A DNA stretch of 64,000 bases from Owenia fusiformis (Eukaryota; Annelida; Polychaeta; Sabellida; Oweniidae). The notes under the pieces are model-generated. The model had not been told where the DNA came from, ran no database searches, and saw nothing but the letters and a program-made list of their open reading frames with translations. Each line of letters opens with the position of its first letter. Position 1 is the first letter of the stretch. The stretch lies in the NCBI GenBank assembly GCA_903813345.2, contig CAIIXF020000006.1, forward strand, positions 19,599,936 through 19,663,935, read 5' to 3'. Made by a program: the position numbers and the translations under genes. This document shows positions 1-13,200 of the stretch, one piece after another.

Positions 1-1107
1 AGATATTTACATCATTTGTTAAATAAAAGATAGATTTAGAGTGGCGTTTTCTCCACTGACTGAGTTGTAGGCTTTTTACATCTATATACAATATGGACAT
101 GTGAAGTAATAAAGACTTATACAATATTGACTTGTACAATATGAGCTTCTACAATAAAGACATGGTTAGAAATGACAATTTAAGCTGTACATGGTAAGTT
201 ATGTTTCTATAGAATTAAGCAATGCCAAACAACCTCAATCAAATGACAGTTAACAAAAATACTAGTTTGTAAACTTTCAGGTGGTGGTTCATGATACGGT
301 GAACAGCCACCAAGATTATTGCTGTTAATTTTAAAGAGACAGTGACATGCAAATCCACTGAGTAAATATGAATGAATAAGATTTCTAAAAATGCGCTCTG
401 AAGTTGATTTGTCCTAGGGGCACTGAACCAAACATTAATCACACACTGTTGCAAATGTATGAAAAATGGTTGTTGCAGCTAACCCTGATTATTGCAAATT
501 AAATCTCAATACTGGTCTAGTGCCAGTTCAAATAATCACATTTTAATTTGTTTTTAATTATTTTTTTCTAATCATTTCTAAAACTATAAGTGATATGTGC
601 ACACTTCCCAATAAGATCTTTATGTTGACCTTTTTTGTTGTTTGATAACTTTCAAACATCATCGAACATTTCTACATTGTCCAAAATTCAAATGCTTTTT
701 GAAACTTTTTTCCCACTCAGGTACATGTATTGGGCTCAACATGTAATGTACTACTTGTTCAAGTTCTCTGATCCAGTCTCTGTACTGCACAATATTTGTG
801 TACTTATTCGTCGATCGCTAGCCTCTAATATAAATTCATATATTAAGCTACATTTGTCTTATTGATAGGACAATACAATTGTTCCATTTCTGGCTGTTTC
901 TACAGCAGTGTCAATACATCTCATCCCCATGGTAACTAGTGTTCGCTTATTTAGTATGGCAACACTTTTTAACTATGGCAACACAGTTGCTATATTTGAG
1001 ACCAGATAATGTTGTTGCCATGGAGACTGAATTCTCTGCACAGCTCTGGTTAAGACTTGATAAACTGCATTATTTAGGCATATATAGTTGGTTGTTGTGG
1101 TAACAAA
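1..1107 (-). other. Ephrin 3' UTR / 3' flank
   Basis: This sequence is downstream of the ephrin stop and has no coding content that I can support. I see no AATAAA on the minus strand here; the weaker variants AATAAG and ATTAAA occur. The mRNA end cannot be fixed and may lie outside the window. The part from 927 to 1107 is rich in X-box-like motifs, listed separately. Confidence 0.5.
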
Positions 1108-1164
1108 CTACCTCAGTTGCAATGGTAACCGGAGAAGCAGGAATATTGTAGTTGCTATGGTGAG
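927..1164. promoter_or_regulatory. Cluster of RFX X-box-like motifs
   Basis: RFX factors bind imperfect palindromes of the form GTTGCC-AT-GGCAAC. This stretch has CCATGGTAAC (927-936), ATGGCAAC (956-963), TATGGCAAC (974-982), GTTGCCATGGAGAC (1014-1027), GTTGTTGTGGTAAC (1091-1104), GTTGCAATGGTAAC (1116-1129) and GTTGCTATGGTGAG (1151-1164). Two of them lie inside the last ephrin coding exon. They could be a regulatory cluster or remnants of a degenerate repeat. Binding is inferred from the motif only. Confidence 0.4.
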
Positions 1165-1274
1165 CAGATGCAGTCTATGATGAGAGTGAGCACTAGATAT
1201 AAGCTGGTTTTGATCACTCTTTATTGTAGTCTCATTTTCATCAATTTCATTCTTGTCTTTGTCCTTTTCTTTTT
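1108..1274 (-). CDS. Ephrin exon 6 (GPI-attachment signal and stop)
   Basis: The acceptor TTTTTCAG is just above 1274 and the stop TAG is at 1110-1108. The exon begins with a charged run (KEKDKDKNE) and the sequon NET at 228-230. A small-residue site, S241-S242-A243, then a short polar spacer and a hydrophobic end (LLTIATTIFLLLRLPLQL) follow. This order is typical of a GPI signal, with S241 to A243 as the likely cleavage region. Two arginines near the end are slightly unusual, so a short single membrane segment remains possible. Confidence 0.85.
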
Positions 1275-4200
1275 CTGAAAAACAAAACAAAAATGAATAA
1301 ATTATTATGAAATATCATTTGTAAATAACATGTTACACAATTACCAAACTGCCCAAGGAAGGTTACATAATATGAAGCATAATGATGCCTCTCTAAAATG
1401 AACAATGTTATAATTTATTTCAAACTTACGTGTTGTTGTGGTGGTAGGTATGGTAGTTGTGGAAGTGATAGGACGTGGGCGTCTGGTTGTAGGACGTTGT
1501 GGGGGAGTCGTAGGTGTAGGTGGTGCCTCTGTTACGATTGGTCCACCTGTTGGGGCATTCGCTGCAAAACACAAAAAGATGAAAATTAATTTTTATTTTA
1601 TTGGTCTAGTGTACATGTCTTTTTCATTAATAGATGGCAGTGCAAAGAAAATATCAAAACTATCGATAAACTGACATTTTCATGACTTTTACGTTTTACA
1701 TAGAAATCTGATGTGATTATTTTCATGATCTGGTTTTAGGTCTCAGTTTGAAACAAAATCATTTTTCTTTAAAAACCAAAAGGATGTATTATAAGCCACA
1801 AAATAATGACTTCCCCTGGTGTTAAAATAATCAACTGGTGGTGAATTAAATCAACTTCAAAATTTAATGTGATGAAGATGATAGATGGGTTCTTTCACCA
1901 AGACATATGAATAGGATGCAAAACCCCTTGAATCAAATAACATGCTTTGCCATATTTGTCCAAAGTCACATTTACTAGAGAAATGTGCTTGAAAAAACTA
2001 GAGCTATGTTGGTCACATTAGAATTATCCTAAATGTATATGTAATACTAATCTAAACATTAAGTACTTATCAAAACAGCCTTCAAGTAAATGCTGATTGC
2101 TTTGATATAATTTTAAAAGGGCATAAAAGTGAAATATTGTCACAGAATAATGAAAAAATAGTTGACTATAGAAAACCAGTCTGGAGCTATTGGGGCGTTA
2201 ATATAATAGAAAAGCCTTTTTTGCAAAAAAACACATTTTTCAACTTTTCAAGATGGAACCGCAAATTGATGAATGGATCCCACCCCTATTTCATTCCTGT
2301 TCATTTGACAATATGTTTTAAGAAATTGATATGAATATGTCTGAAGATTGAGAATTGCAAAAATTTCATCAATGAGACTTTCATTAACATTATAGTTTCC
2401 TTCTTAAAGACCCATAAAAACATAATGTACCCAATTTCAATATTTACTGTTGAGACTTAAATGCAGCAGGTGGACTTCTTACAATATTTTCTCTGTTAAA
2501 TTCCAGTAATCACAGCCTGTAGCAAAATATAATATCTGGACCACTTGATAATAACAACAAAATAGTCTATGGAAAAGACAGCACTTTTACGCCTCAACCA
2601 CAACCCAATGCTATTATTTGCAAGCAAGTTTTTAATTAAATCTTGATTAATAATAAATTGTACATCCTGTGGATCCAGGTACAAAATTTGACCCTTTTCA
2701 TTGAGCACAACTACAGCAGGGTTATGGAGTTTAATATTGGGGTCGATTTTCAAAGTTTCTTGGGATGCTCCCCAATGAGAGGGTTTTGTTATAAAAGCGT
2801 GTGCCAAAATTACCCCCTAAGTCTGAGTATATGGTTCAAGAATTATTATGACACTGAGATTCAGTTACATAGAAATCATTCTTTTCGGGCGATTTATCAT
2901 GACCCTAGTTTTTGATATTTTCTCATATTGTCTGGCAGACTGAGACAAGTCTCCTTTGCCACCATTATTTGATCACATTAATAATTTGGAATGTTCAAAT
3001 TGAGAAACGGAAGTATCACTTTTAGACAAAATATAGAAACAGTTTAAATGTTTTGTACCAATATTTACTCTATAATTCTATTTTTAAATTTCATTGCGAG
3101 GTCATTTTTTCAATTCAGAAGCAAATTCCATGCTTCAGACAAATTCTATGAAACATCTCACATGTTTTAAAACACAAAAGAAATGTGCCAATATTTGCCC
3201 AATACATTCCACACCTATCGATCGACATATAAATGGAATAGTTATTGCTGTACACTAAATCTACAAAGATAAAAGGGATAATTTTTTGTGTTATTCAATT
3301 ACAACCAAATTCTTCACATAATAAAGGATAGGTCACAAAAATCAGCCTTTGTTATAATTACCATGCACTGAGCTTATAATTTGACAAAGCGATTTCGATA
3401 TGAATATTTATGATTAATATATCATCAATGTTTGCGACATTCCTGATAATATTTGAAAGGGAAGCGCACAATAACTATTCAACAGAGGATTGCTGAGTAG
3501 ATAGACGCTTTCACGTAATTATGTCTGTGCACACTTATCTAAGATGCAAACCAATCAAAACAGGCGATCATGACAAAAATATCGGAAACGCTTATTATGT
3601 GTTTATATTCTCTGCATTCCTGAAATAACGAACACTGAATGTATCATAATCCAAACAATCAAAATCAATCGGCTCTATTTCTCACTGTAACAACTAAATG
3701 ACAAAGGTAAAGCTTGAAAGCATTCCACAGAGTGCTCTTAAAAAATATTTCAAATAATTTTTTTTAAAAGTTCAAATAATTTTTTTTAAAGTTCAAATAA
3801 TCTTTTAATGCAGGATAGGTAGGTACATTTGCAATATTACAGACTCCTTTCATATACTGTATTTCTGCTCTTTATCAGACCATTACTTAAAACTGGGCCA
3901 AAGAGTCTGGGGTTTGATTTCATAAATAATTTATTTATCAATAATTTACATAGTGCCATCCTAATGATCAAAAAGCATGATGAAAGATAATATACCATAG
4001 AAATGTCGAGTGAGTTCATTCTTCAATTTTCTGAACAATGAAACTATTGTATCTTGTTTTTTCTCACTCATTACATAGATGAAAAAATTGCATTGTAAAC
4101 AATTTATCTCAGTATCAGTGATTTTACCTGTATATAATTACAATTTACAGTTTACAGTACTTACTTGATGACGATTTTGTACAGCATACATTGACTTTTA

Positions 4201-7200
4201 GTTTCATGTTTTTGTCAGCACAAGCACCTTGGTACTGGTTGTTAACTCCCTCCTTTGTTCCAATGGAAGTAGCTGCAAATGGATAATTATTCAGATTTAT
4301 ATTTACATCTCATTTGTACATTCATATAATGTTCAAAATAAAAAGTTGAAATTTGTTGTTAAGTTTTTTGTAATAATGAGGTAATCTTGTGCGGGTTGTG
4401 TTTGAAAGCACAATCAAGTAATCAAAAACTGGGGATGATTTTAGATCTATAATCAAAATGAAGAGCTTCATTTTCTATTCAGTAAACATATGTCACTTTT
4501 CTAGTGTATATCAATATAATCATTTTAAATCGGTGTCATGAATAACAGTCCTCGAATTACAGATCTATATTTTTTATAGACATTGATTTCCATGTCATCT
4601 GGAGTAAAGAATGCAATGACACTCTGAATATCTTCAAAGTCCCTTTATTGAGTTGAAGCTAATTGGCGTAAAACGTGAAGATGTTCGCCTCAGGATTAAG
4701 ACTGCTTGAGTGGGGCAATACAGAAGCTTTTATCTCCGATTCACATGAAACACAAAATGCCTTGGAGAAAATGCCAAACTGTTTTATATGGTGGTCACAG
4801 GAATTGAAAGGATCAAAATGCAAAAACATGTTGAAACGGTGGATCTTTGTTGCATATAAAAGACGTGGTTTAATGTGATTAGATGCATATCGAGGTGGAT
4901 GAAATGACCGTAATAGATAATGTTTATGGAGACATCTTCGGAACATACTTTTCAAGAAATGAATTGGAACAAATTGGATGTGAATAAAGACTTTAAGATC
5001 TGGCAGGCCACAAAATTATTATCAAGAAATGCATATAATCAGAACCAGTGGACCAAAAGTATGGCACGAAAACATAAGCAAATAAGATTTAATTTCAAAA
5101 ATAATACTCAAAAGACACAATTTCTTTTTCATTTTATAGACACATTTGGTCTCCACTCATCCAACAAAATCTCATTTTCAAAAGATCTAAAATCAACAAT
5201 CTGATACAAAATAATTCAAAAATAAATTCCACTTACTTATAAAAAAGTAACTAGCTCCATAATCATATTCACTGCCTCCGGGAACGCCAGAATATTCCTC
5301 AAATAATAGTGTATACTTTCGCTTAGACTTTGGTGAGCTACAATTGACGATCATAATTCTTGTTGGAGTAAATAAATTACATTGTTCGTACTCTTGCTCT
5401 GTCACCTAAAAGCACAAAATACAGAATATGTTTAAATCACAAGGAAATGGGAGTCAATGGAACTTAGCAAAAAAATCAACATTTTAAACATTTTGCTGTT
5501 TTCTACCAGAATATTAACTTGAAAATTTTGACCTGTTCTTGCTGGACAAATTTTATTTGCCAAAGGGCTACCCAAGGGGTGGAAAAGTAAACAATAAGCA
5601 AACACAAAGTGTAATTCCAAAACACATCATGACAAAATCAACTTGAAAAACATCTATTCAATTTAATTCATAACAGATCATTACAATATTCATAAAATAC
5701 TAGAAATAAGATTTCACAATAATATGTTTACTTAAAGAATCTAAAACTTTAAGAAAATGTTATCCTAATGTGAGTTTTTGTTGTGTAATGAAATGACAGA
5801 ATGTGAAGGAAGCCTGGTAAATTTTTCTCTTGCGGATGCAAATATGCAATCATTTTTCTTGTTGAATCCTCACAAATGATCCAGATTCGACACACCTTAG
5901 TAACAGCGTTTTATTGATTATAAATAAATCATATCCAAGGTTTGTATTCAAAGAGTTAAGTGACCACAAAGAAATGTTTAAAAAAACTGTGGAGCTGTTA
6001 CTTACCCTATATACTATATAGTGTTCCATCTGGTCCTCTGGTGTATCTTCACTATATTGGGGACACACAAAGTCTATGGCATCATACAGCTTTACATCTA
6101 AGATATGATCATTATTACTAGGTCTAAACCTGAAAAACACAAATTAAAAAGACATGAGAAATATGAACATACTGTTGTACGATTCGGAAATATGAAGCAA
6201 TGGCAGATATATAGTTTTTTCATATATTTTCAATCAATAGAGCATGCCATATGAGCTCAAGTGAATGAACCAGTTGATCATCCCTTGTGGAACTCTACTT
6301 TAGATTAAAAGTTAATCAATTTCAAATGATGACAGAAAATTGAAATTTCACACTAAAAATGACATAAGAAAATGACCAAAATCAGGAGGTTGACATGACA
6401 TGAGCGATTCCCCACTTCTAAGTTATTATGATAAAATAAATCAACCCTTATCTGATTTATCTAATTAGTAAATATGATTGACAAAGCAGAAAACACATGA
6501 AAGTGGCTAATTAGCTATGATGATATTTTAATCTTTATACAGTCGCCAGTTGTTGATTACATTTGAGTTTTGGATTATTACAAATCCAGTGGGATTATGG
6601 TTAATCTTGGGAATCACTGAAGCAAATCCCACATGAGGATTGCTGGTTTCTAAATGGGTTCTAATTCAATTATAATGGGTATCTGAGGTAAGTTGAAGAC
6701 CTCTGAGAAACTCTCAATGCACTCCTTCAAAATATTTTGTACTTAATAAATTTTTATAAACTAAGAATGTGCGTACATGTACATTTACTTATAAGTCAAA
6801 TAACTTAAGACTTTTGGTTTTGTGTTAATTTCTAATTTACAAATATGACATCTTAGTTTTTATGATGTAAAACAGTTTTACTTTTGTTTATCTTCATTCC
6901 ACACTTATAAACTCATGGGATAATGATTAAGAATTTCCTATTAAAATTCTAAACAAAAATTAGTTTTCAGCACAATGTGTTGAAGGTCCATCTACACATT
7001 GTATACTGGTACTTAGTCAATCTTTATCATAAAGTTTCCAGTATCATGGTCTTACATTGTTGTTCCATTTCTGGTATAAACAAACTTTCTTTGGTTATAA
7101 ACAAACTATCAACAAATCATAGTAGTCTAAAGATAAACCCAGTATTATTACATCATTTGATGTGAATGTAAAGAGATATATTTGTTCTTTAAAGTTGTTA

Positions 7201-10200
7201 ATAATCTCTTAAAGGGTGATCTCAGACTCTATTGTTTCTCTTATATTAATCATTTTTATGGTAATTTCTTCTGGCCAATTTTCATGTGACATAAGATGAT
7301 GGGTAGGACATGAATGATGTCAAAGTCGATGTCATGTGACATCAATGAAGTTAATAGATTCCATCTATTGTATACAAATCATCTACAACTGCATGACTAA
7401 GCCTCAGAATTACAAAAAAACAAATGAACTGAATGACAATGTTTTGTTTTGGATTAACATATATTTTGTCTGAGACAGTGCTTTAAGTGCCGAGTCTTCG
7501 TACCACCTAGTGGCATTTTACCAAGTTTAACGAGACAAAATAATTGGTGGTTTAATATGGCTAGAATCATTTGTACCAAATCACCTAATCATACACAGAC
7601 AAAACATTTCAATCAGGGCAAGAACTACTTTTACAAATTACTTGAAAAGATTCGACATATTGATTCTGACAAGCAAATTCTCAGATAATACATCCTTAAT
7701 TCTACTAGTGTTTCTCAAGAAATATCAAAATAAAATCTAGGAAAAGGGAATGCATGATTGAAGAAGTATTGCAAATCTAGAATTTTTACGATGATATATT
7801 CATGACGGCATTTACTCAAGATTGGGAATTGATTTATAGAGAGAAGGAAATTGTTGGATTCCTCTGAGTGATGCGTTAAACGTCTAACATCAATCAATAA
7901 TATTGTTACTCAATGAAGATTCTACTACTGAGAGTCGAATCATTTTATTTAGGAATACAAAATAGATTGTAACTCTCAAAACACTTTTATTCAATTCTAC
8001 CACGCAAAATACAAATGTCCTAATATTTCATATCAACATATTTCAGATTTGAAAATAAATAAAATATATGATTGATTTCAAGTGATCCGTACCAATCAAA
8101 TTGTCTATTATTAACCCAAATTAAAAAAAACAGTAAATTTTTCTATGTGTTTATATGGTTCCATCATTTCATGTAATTCCTCCCTGCTTAATTTTGGCAA
8201 AGAGAGGGAGGATATTAAATTAAAGGGGAGACAAGATAATCCGCGTCGACAAGAATTCAATTTAGCGTCAAATGTTTAAAACATTCCGTGTGTTAATACC
8301 GACTAATAAATAGCGATAAATCCCATGTGCACCCAAATGCGATAAATTCATATTCGCTTTCATCATGAGACGAATCATTATAGATCTGTATATTTTCTGA
8401 AATAATATTCACAAGTTCACCAACCATTATGACACCTGCGATGTACAAATGTGGAAAATCTGCAATTGTTTTCCTTCCAATATGGACAAGATTGTAAGAT
8501 GCTGGCCAATTAAGTTGAGCAAATCTTTCCCAAACGGTGCAATGCCCACGACTTATCTACTACTCAGGTCATGTATTATTCCCTTAATTTCTCACTAGAA
8601 TTTGAATAAAGTATATAAGTTATTGGTATTTCTATATACTTTAAAGTGTTGACTATATACCTGGTCACTTCATTCCTTGCTAATTCCACTCATTTCCACT
8701 GTATTTAACATTTTAAAAACATGATAATTGAGATTTTTCTCGTGGATATATCATGAAGATTCAGATATACACGGGTATGAGTTGCAGCTTGAATTGACCA
8801 GGGGCAGTGGCCATATTGTGAACTCCATGCCAGATGTTTTCGTGTTTGTAAACTCAAGTAGAATTCTTGTGGTGGTAGAACCTCTTTGAAATTACTTTTC
8901 ATAAGTTAGGCACTGAAACTTTGAGTGAAGTGTCCATATGAGAAAGAACCATCTCAGACAGAAACAAAGTTCTTAGGTTTTACACACTTTGAGTTAATTG
9001 TGCTGTATTTGCAATAAACCCCCCCCCCCCCAGCTCGGGATAGGGCATTGCTCATAAAAGAGAATACAGTAGGTGAGTAACAAAAGATGTTAAATCTAGA
9101 CAACCTGCATTAAATGTTTTAAGGTATTTTGTATTATGCGTCACAACACACACATTAACATATTTGGATGGCAAATTAAATTGTTTGAAATAAGGAGCTA
9201 ACCTTTGAGGCCATAACTCGAAACATGTTGTATTTGCCAAGGAAAACTGATTAGCGAGAATCCGATGCCAAGATCACTGAATAGGTGAGAATAGATACGA
9301 TACAGACTGCTGCTTTCAATGATTTTGCAACATTTTTAACGATTTCTCACTGAAAAACAATGCCAAACTCCCCTCGAACATGCAGAGCCCAAATAAACTG
9401 AAAACTATCACTCACAGTAGGGAGGCTCCTTTAAAATATATCTACATGGCCAGACATTCTTTTTTAGGACTCAACAGCATGGTCTAAGCTTACAGGGAAA
9501 ACATCAGATATTTTCCTTCCTGTAATGTGCTAATGGAAATATCAGACTACTGACAAAATACCCTCCAAGTATTTCTATTGAGGAGGCTTCAACATTTGGG
9601 GAAAATCTGTCCATAATCATCATGGTAACTTTTTTATTTTGAAACAACCTGAAATATTTGTAATGAATGATGTGAGACTTGACATCTAGTTTAAGAACTG
9701 TACCATCCAAATTTCAAAATTACAGAATTATTTCATAAGACAAAATCACTATTAAATCAAAAACTGTCATTTATAAAGAGTCATTTGTAAACTAAATGAT
9801 CCTACGAGACTGAATGTACTAGGGTAGTGAGCAATTTGTTTTTTTCTGAACTGACAATCAAGGAATATTTCCTCGTTAACTTGTATCATAGATTGTTTAT
9901 AGCACATTTACATCAAAGTAAAACTGTTCAGATTACTATTGGGGCCAGCTTTCATTATTCATAGATCATTCTTTTATTCCATATTGATTCGTTAATGTAC
10001 TGTTGTGCCCTGTTTAGGGAAGTTCAATTAATAATCAGCCCATACCAATATATCCATAAGTCCCTTTTGACTTGACAATCTAGTGTAAAGTCCCAAAAAG
10101 ATATCAGAAATTAGGGTATTGGTTGTTGTGAAATTGGGGCATTTCGGGGTCTGTGCATTTAAGGGATATTTTAACTAAAGGGATCAAGGATTTATTTTGA

Positions 10201-13200
10201 TTATAAACCCAATAGTCTTGTTCCCCCTTGGGGTTTCCTCTCCCAAACAATTAAATGTGGTGAAGTAGTGTTTGATGACTTCAGTATGGGAAATGTACAT
10301 GATGAAATTAAACAACCCCTACCCTTATGTGCCAGATCATTTTTACTCACTCCATCAGGGTGGCCATTATGTTAGTCATGGAACCAGATTCTCAGGTTTA
10401 ATTCTTTAGTTACCTGTATATTATTTGCATCGGTTGTGAAACCTCATTTGGGATTCTCTTTTTGTGTGACTATTTATTTTTTCAAATGTTACCCTTTGTA
10501 AGTTGGGATAATATAATTATAGTTTTGCCTGCAAGCATGACCTCTTGAACAACAATACATTCCAAGCTTCAAGGAGGTTGCAAACCATCTGACTCATAGA
10601 ACACTGCCATATGAAAGCACTCAAGGAAACTTGACCAAGATGTCTTCATTATTGATGGATGGCACCACAGAAGGATACAATACTGACAAGCCAGATCATT
10701 CTGACCTCTGGCCTCTCAAAATAAAACAAACATCCTCGCATGTGGTACGATGGTTTTCAAAATAGATTAACTCTACGCTCCAGAAGTTTTGAACAAATGA
10801 ATTCAAAGATGCATTGTCTCTAGATTCATAAATAATATTGGATATTTTGATTACTGTTTCATTTATTGCTTGCACTGGGCATGACCTTAATTTTGAATTC
10901 CAACTTTTAGAAGATGGAGCACAATTCTGAAAATGAGACAGATTGGTGCAAATGAGCAAAAAACAAACTTAGTCTGTGCTGGGTGCATGAGGAAATAGAT
11001 AGTAAATCTGTAAACAATTAGTGTTAGATTTCTATCAGCAGTTTTAGAATTGAAATGATGGCAGTTTGAGAAATTAATCTACATTTCCCAGAATTCCACA
11101 ACAGATGTGAGTAATCCATCCCATGATGCATTGCAATTTAATGTTAATAACTCATATTTGATTAGCTCAATATGTCAATATGTCATAAATCTGACACTTT
11201 TTTATTTTGACAGATAAACAAGTCAACATGGTTGAGGTAAATAATTGAACTAATTTTCATGCAATAAGATATCAAAAAATATTTCCCACACTTCAGTACG
11301 GATAAAATGAACCAAGTAATTATATCAATTTCTCTCAATTATGTCAGCAAATCTTTTTAATGAAAAAAGTTTCTATAATATATTCTTGAACAAACAAATT
11401 CTTAATGGTGGTATGTTTAAGCTAAAAGATACAGCTGTTTCATATAACACTTGAAAAGTAAGTCTATGAGTGATATTAATGGGTCAAAATGTTGAAACAA
11501 ATCCTGTGGGTTATTTTTTCTAAACCCAAACATTTTCATTAGTTAGTCTGAGAGGTGGACTGTCAGATATAAAAATAGAATTTTGGCTACTAAATTAAAT
11601 TCATTAAAAGTGTGTGCAAGTCTGGCAATGTTTGATAGAATCAGTGGTTAGTTTCTCAGGGAAGATCCTACAAAAAGAAAACCTTCATTTTTCCTCTTAT
11701 AACCAAGAAAAATAAATAATTTAATGACATAAGCTGCTTCACTTTTCAGTACACACATTAAAAGATATGACATTTCTGCTTCTGGGATTGCAAGTTTCTT
11801 TTCATGAAGATTTGTATGAAAAAATCTGAAAGGACTTGCAGTGAGTACTAGTCACAGCCTAGATATCAGACACTTTCAAAAATAAAACAATTTCCTGGGA
11901 ATCTGATGCAGCATTTCTGACACTGCATATACTGTAGCTAATTCCATTGGCAAAATAGTAAGAATCTGCGATTAAACCTCACAGGAGATTCCTAACCAAA
12001 ACATTGAATCTGTCTCAATTTTTTCGAGATCGGATGGTCTTGGTTTTTTATGATCGAGCAGGCTCAGTGCTTTTACTGACAACTCAGTGAGATTTAACTA
12101 GGGGCGTAATTTTCAGTTACGGCTAACGATTACCACTGCATTCTGGGATAGATTCTTGGCAAGTCAGAGATATCAGCCATAGATTGTAGATAAGGAACAA
12201 GTACTCACTCAAGAGAGAGATACAGTTAGAGCTATAAAAAGCAGTGTTATCGTGAAAATGTATAAAACACAAGGATGATAATTTTGAAGTCAGACTAGTC
12301 GTTGTTACGGAGATACTACCAACCTCAACCATCCGTCCACATAGTAACACATTTAAGATTACCATAGCAACATATTTATGCAACCGAGATATACCAATCT
12401 CCACAATTCTAACATTTTTCATTCTTGATACTTAACCGAAATGAGCTAAAAATAGAATTTTGGTTTCCTAATTTGATTACATACATGTTCAGTTAGTTAT
12501 GTGGCTTGGTTGAGATCGAGTGCAGAAATGCGGTTATTTAGTGTTGAAGTATGCAATAACACATAAAAGATCTATCATTTTTTTTTGAAGAATGCCCATA
12601 AAACTTACATAGTGATCACACCCTCCAGATTTTCTAATTTCCATATAAAATACATTTCTCCCCATCACTTTAGTCTATAGAAAGGTTCTAAGGTTAGACT
12701 TAAAAAACAAAATGCAAAAATGTGTTAAAACTATAAAGAAACCCCTCTTTTCATGTATAATGATGATCTAAGTAAAAACTTGGGTGGTTACTTAAAAAAA
12801 AGTACAATTGCAAAAAATTTCCAAAACAGCTGAGTGATCCATCTGTAAGATTTCCACTGACAATTGCATTCTAAAACTAAGTAGAGATTTCTGTGTCAGG
12901 ATTATTAGATTAACCAAGCATACAGACAGGAAACTAGCAGAAAAACATGTTCTATCATCTTCAATTAATTTTCACCTACTTATTTAATTAAAGATACCCT
13001 CCTGGTTGAACAATATTTGGCTTTCACGATCAAGTTTCTGTAAGACCTGATGATTCTTACAGAAACAAGATAAACTGTAAACTGACTATTCACTTGTCGG
13101 GCCATTTTCTAGTACAAGACAAATGACTTGATTGGTACTGATTCATAAAAATAATAGTACATGTTAAATCATTACCAGGTCTTAAAAGATCTATCACAAC

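Larger units (their letters stand above)
1562..4164 (-). other. Ephrin intron 4
   Basis: A 2,603-base intron between the binding-domain and stalk exons, bounded by a consensus GTAAGT donor (4164) and CAG acceptor (1562). It contains a minus-strand coding-like stretch near 2496-2807 and a short tandem repeat at 3749-3808, both listed separately. I see nothing else in it. Confidence 0.85.

Noticed and set aside
4659-4955. Overlapping open frames on both strands (98 codons minus, 67 codons plus) in ephrin intron 3
   Set aside because: No recognisable motif, no splice sites that fit the ephrin phase, and simultaneous openness on both strands points to chance.
7331-7340. GTCATGTGAC, an M-box/E-box-like motif
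   Set aside because: A single short motif in a 50-kb intron is expected by chance.
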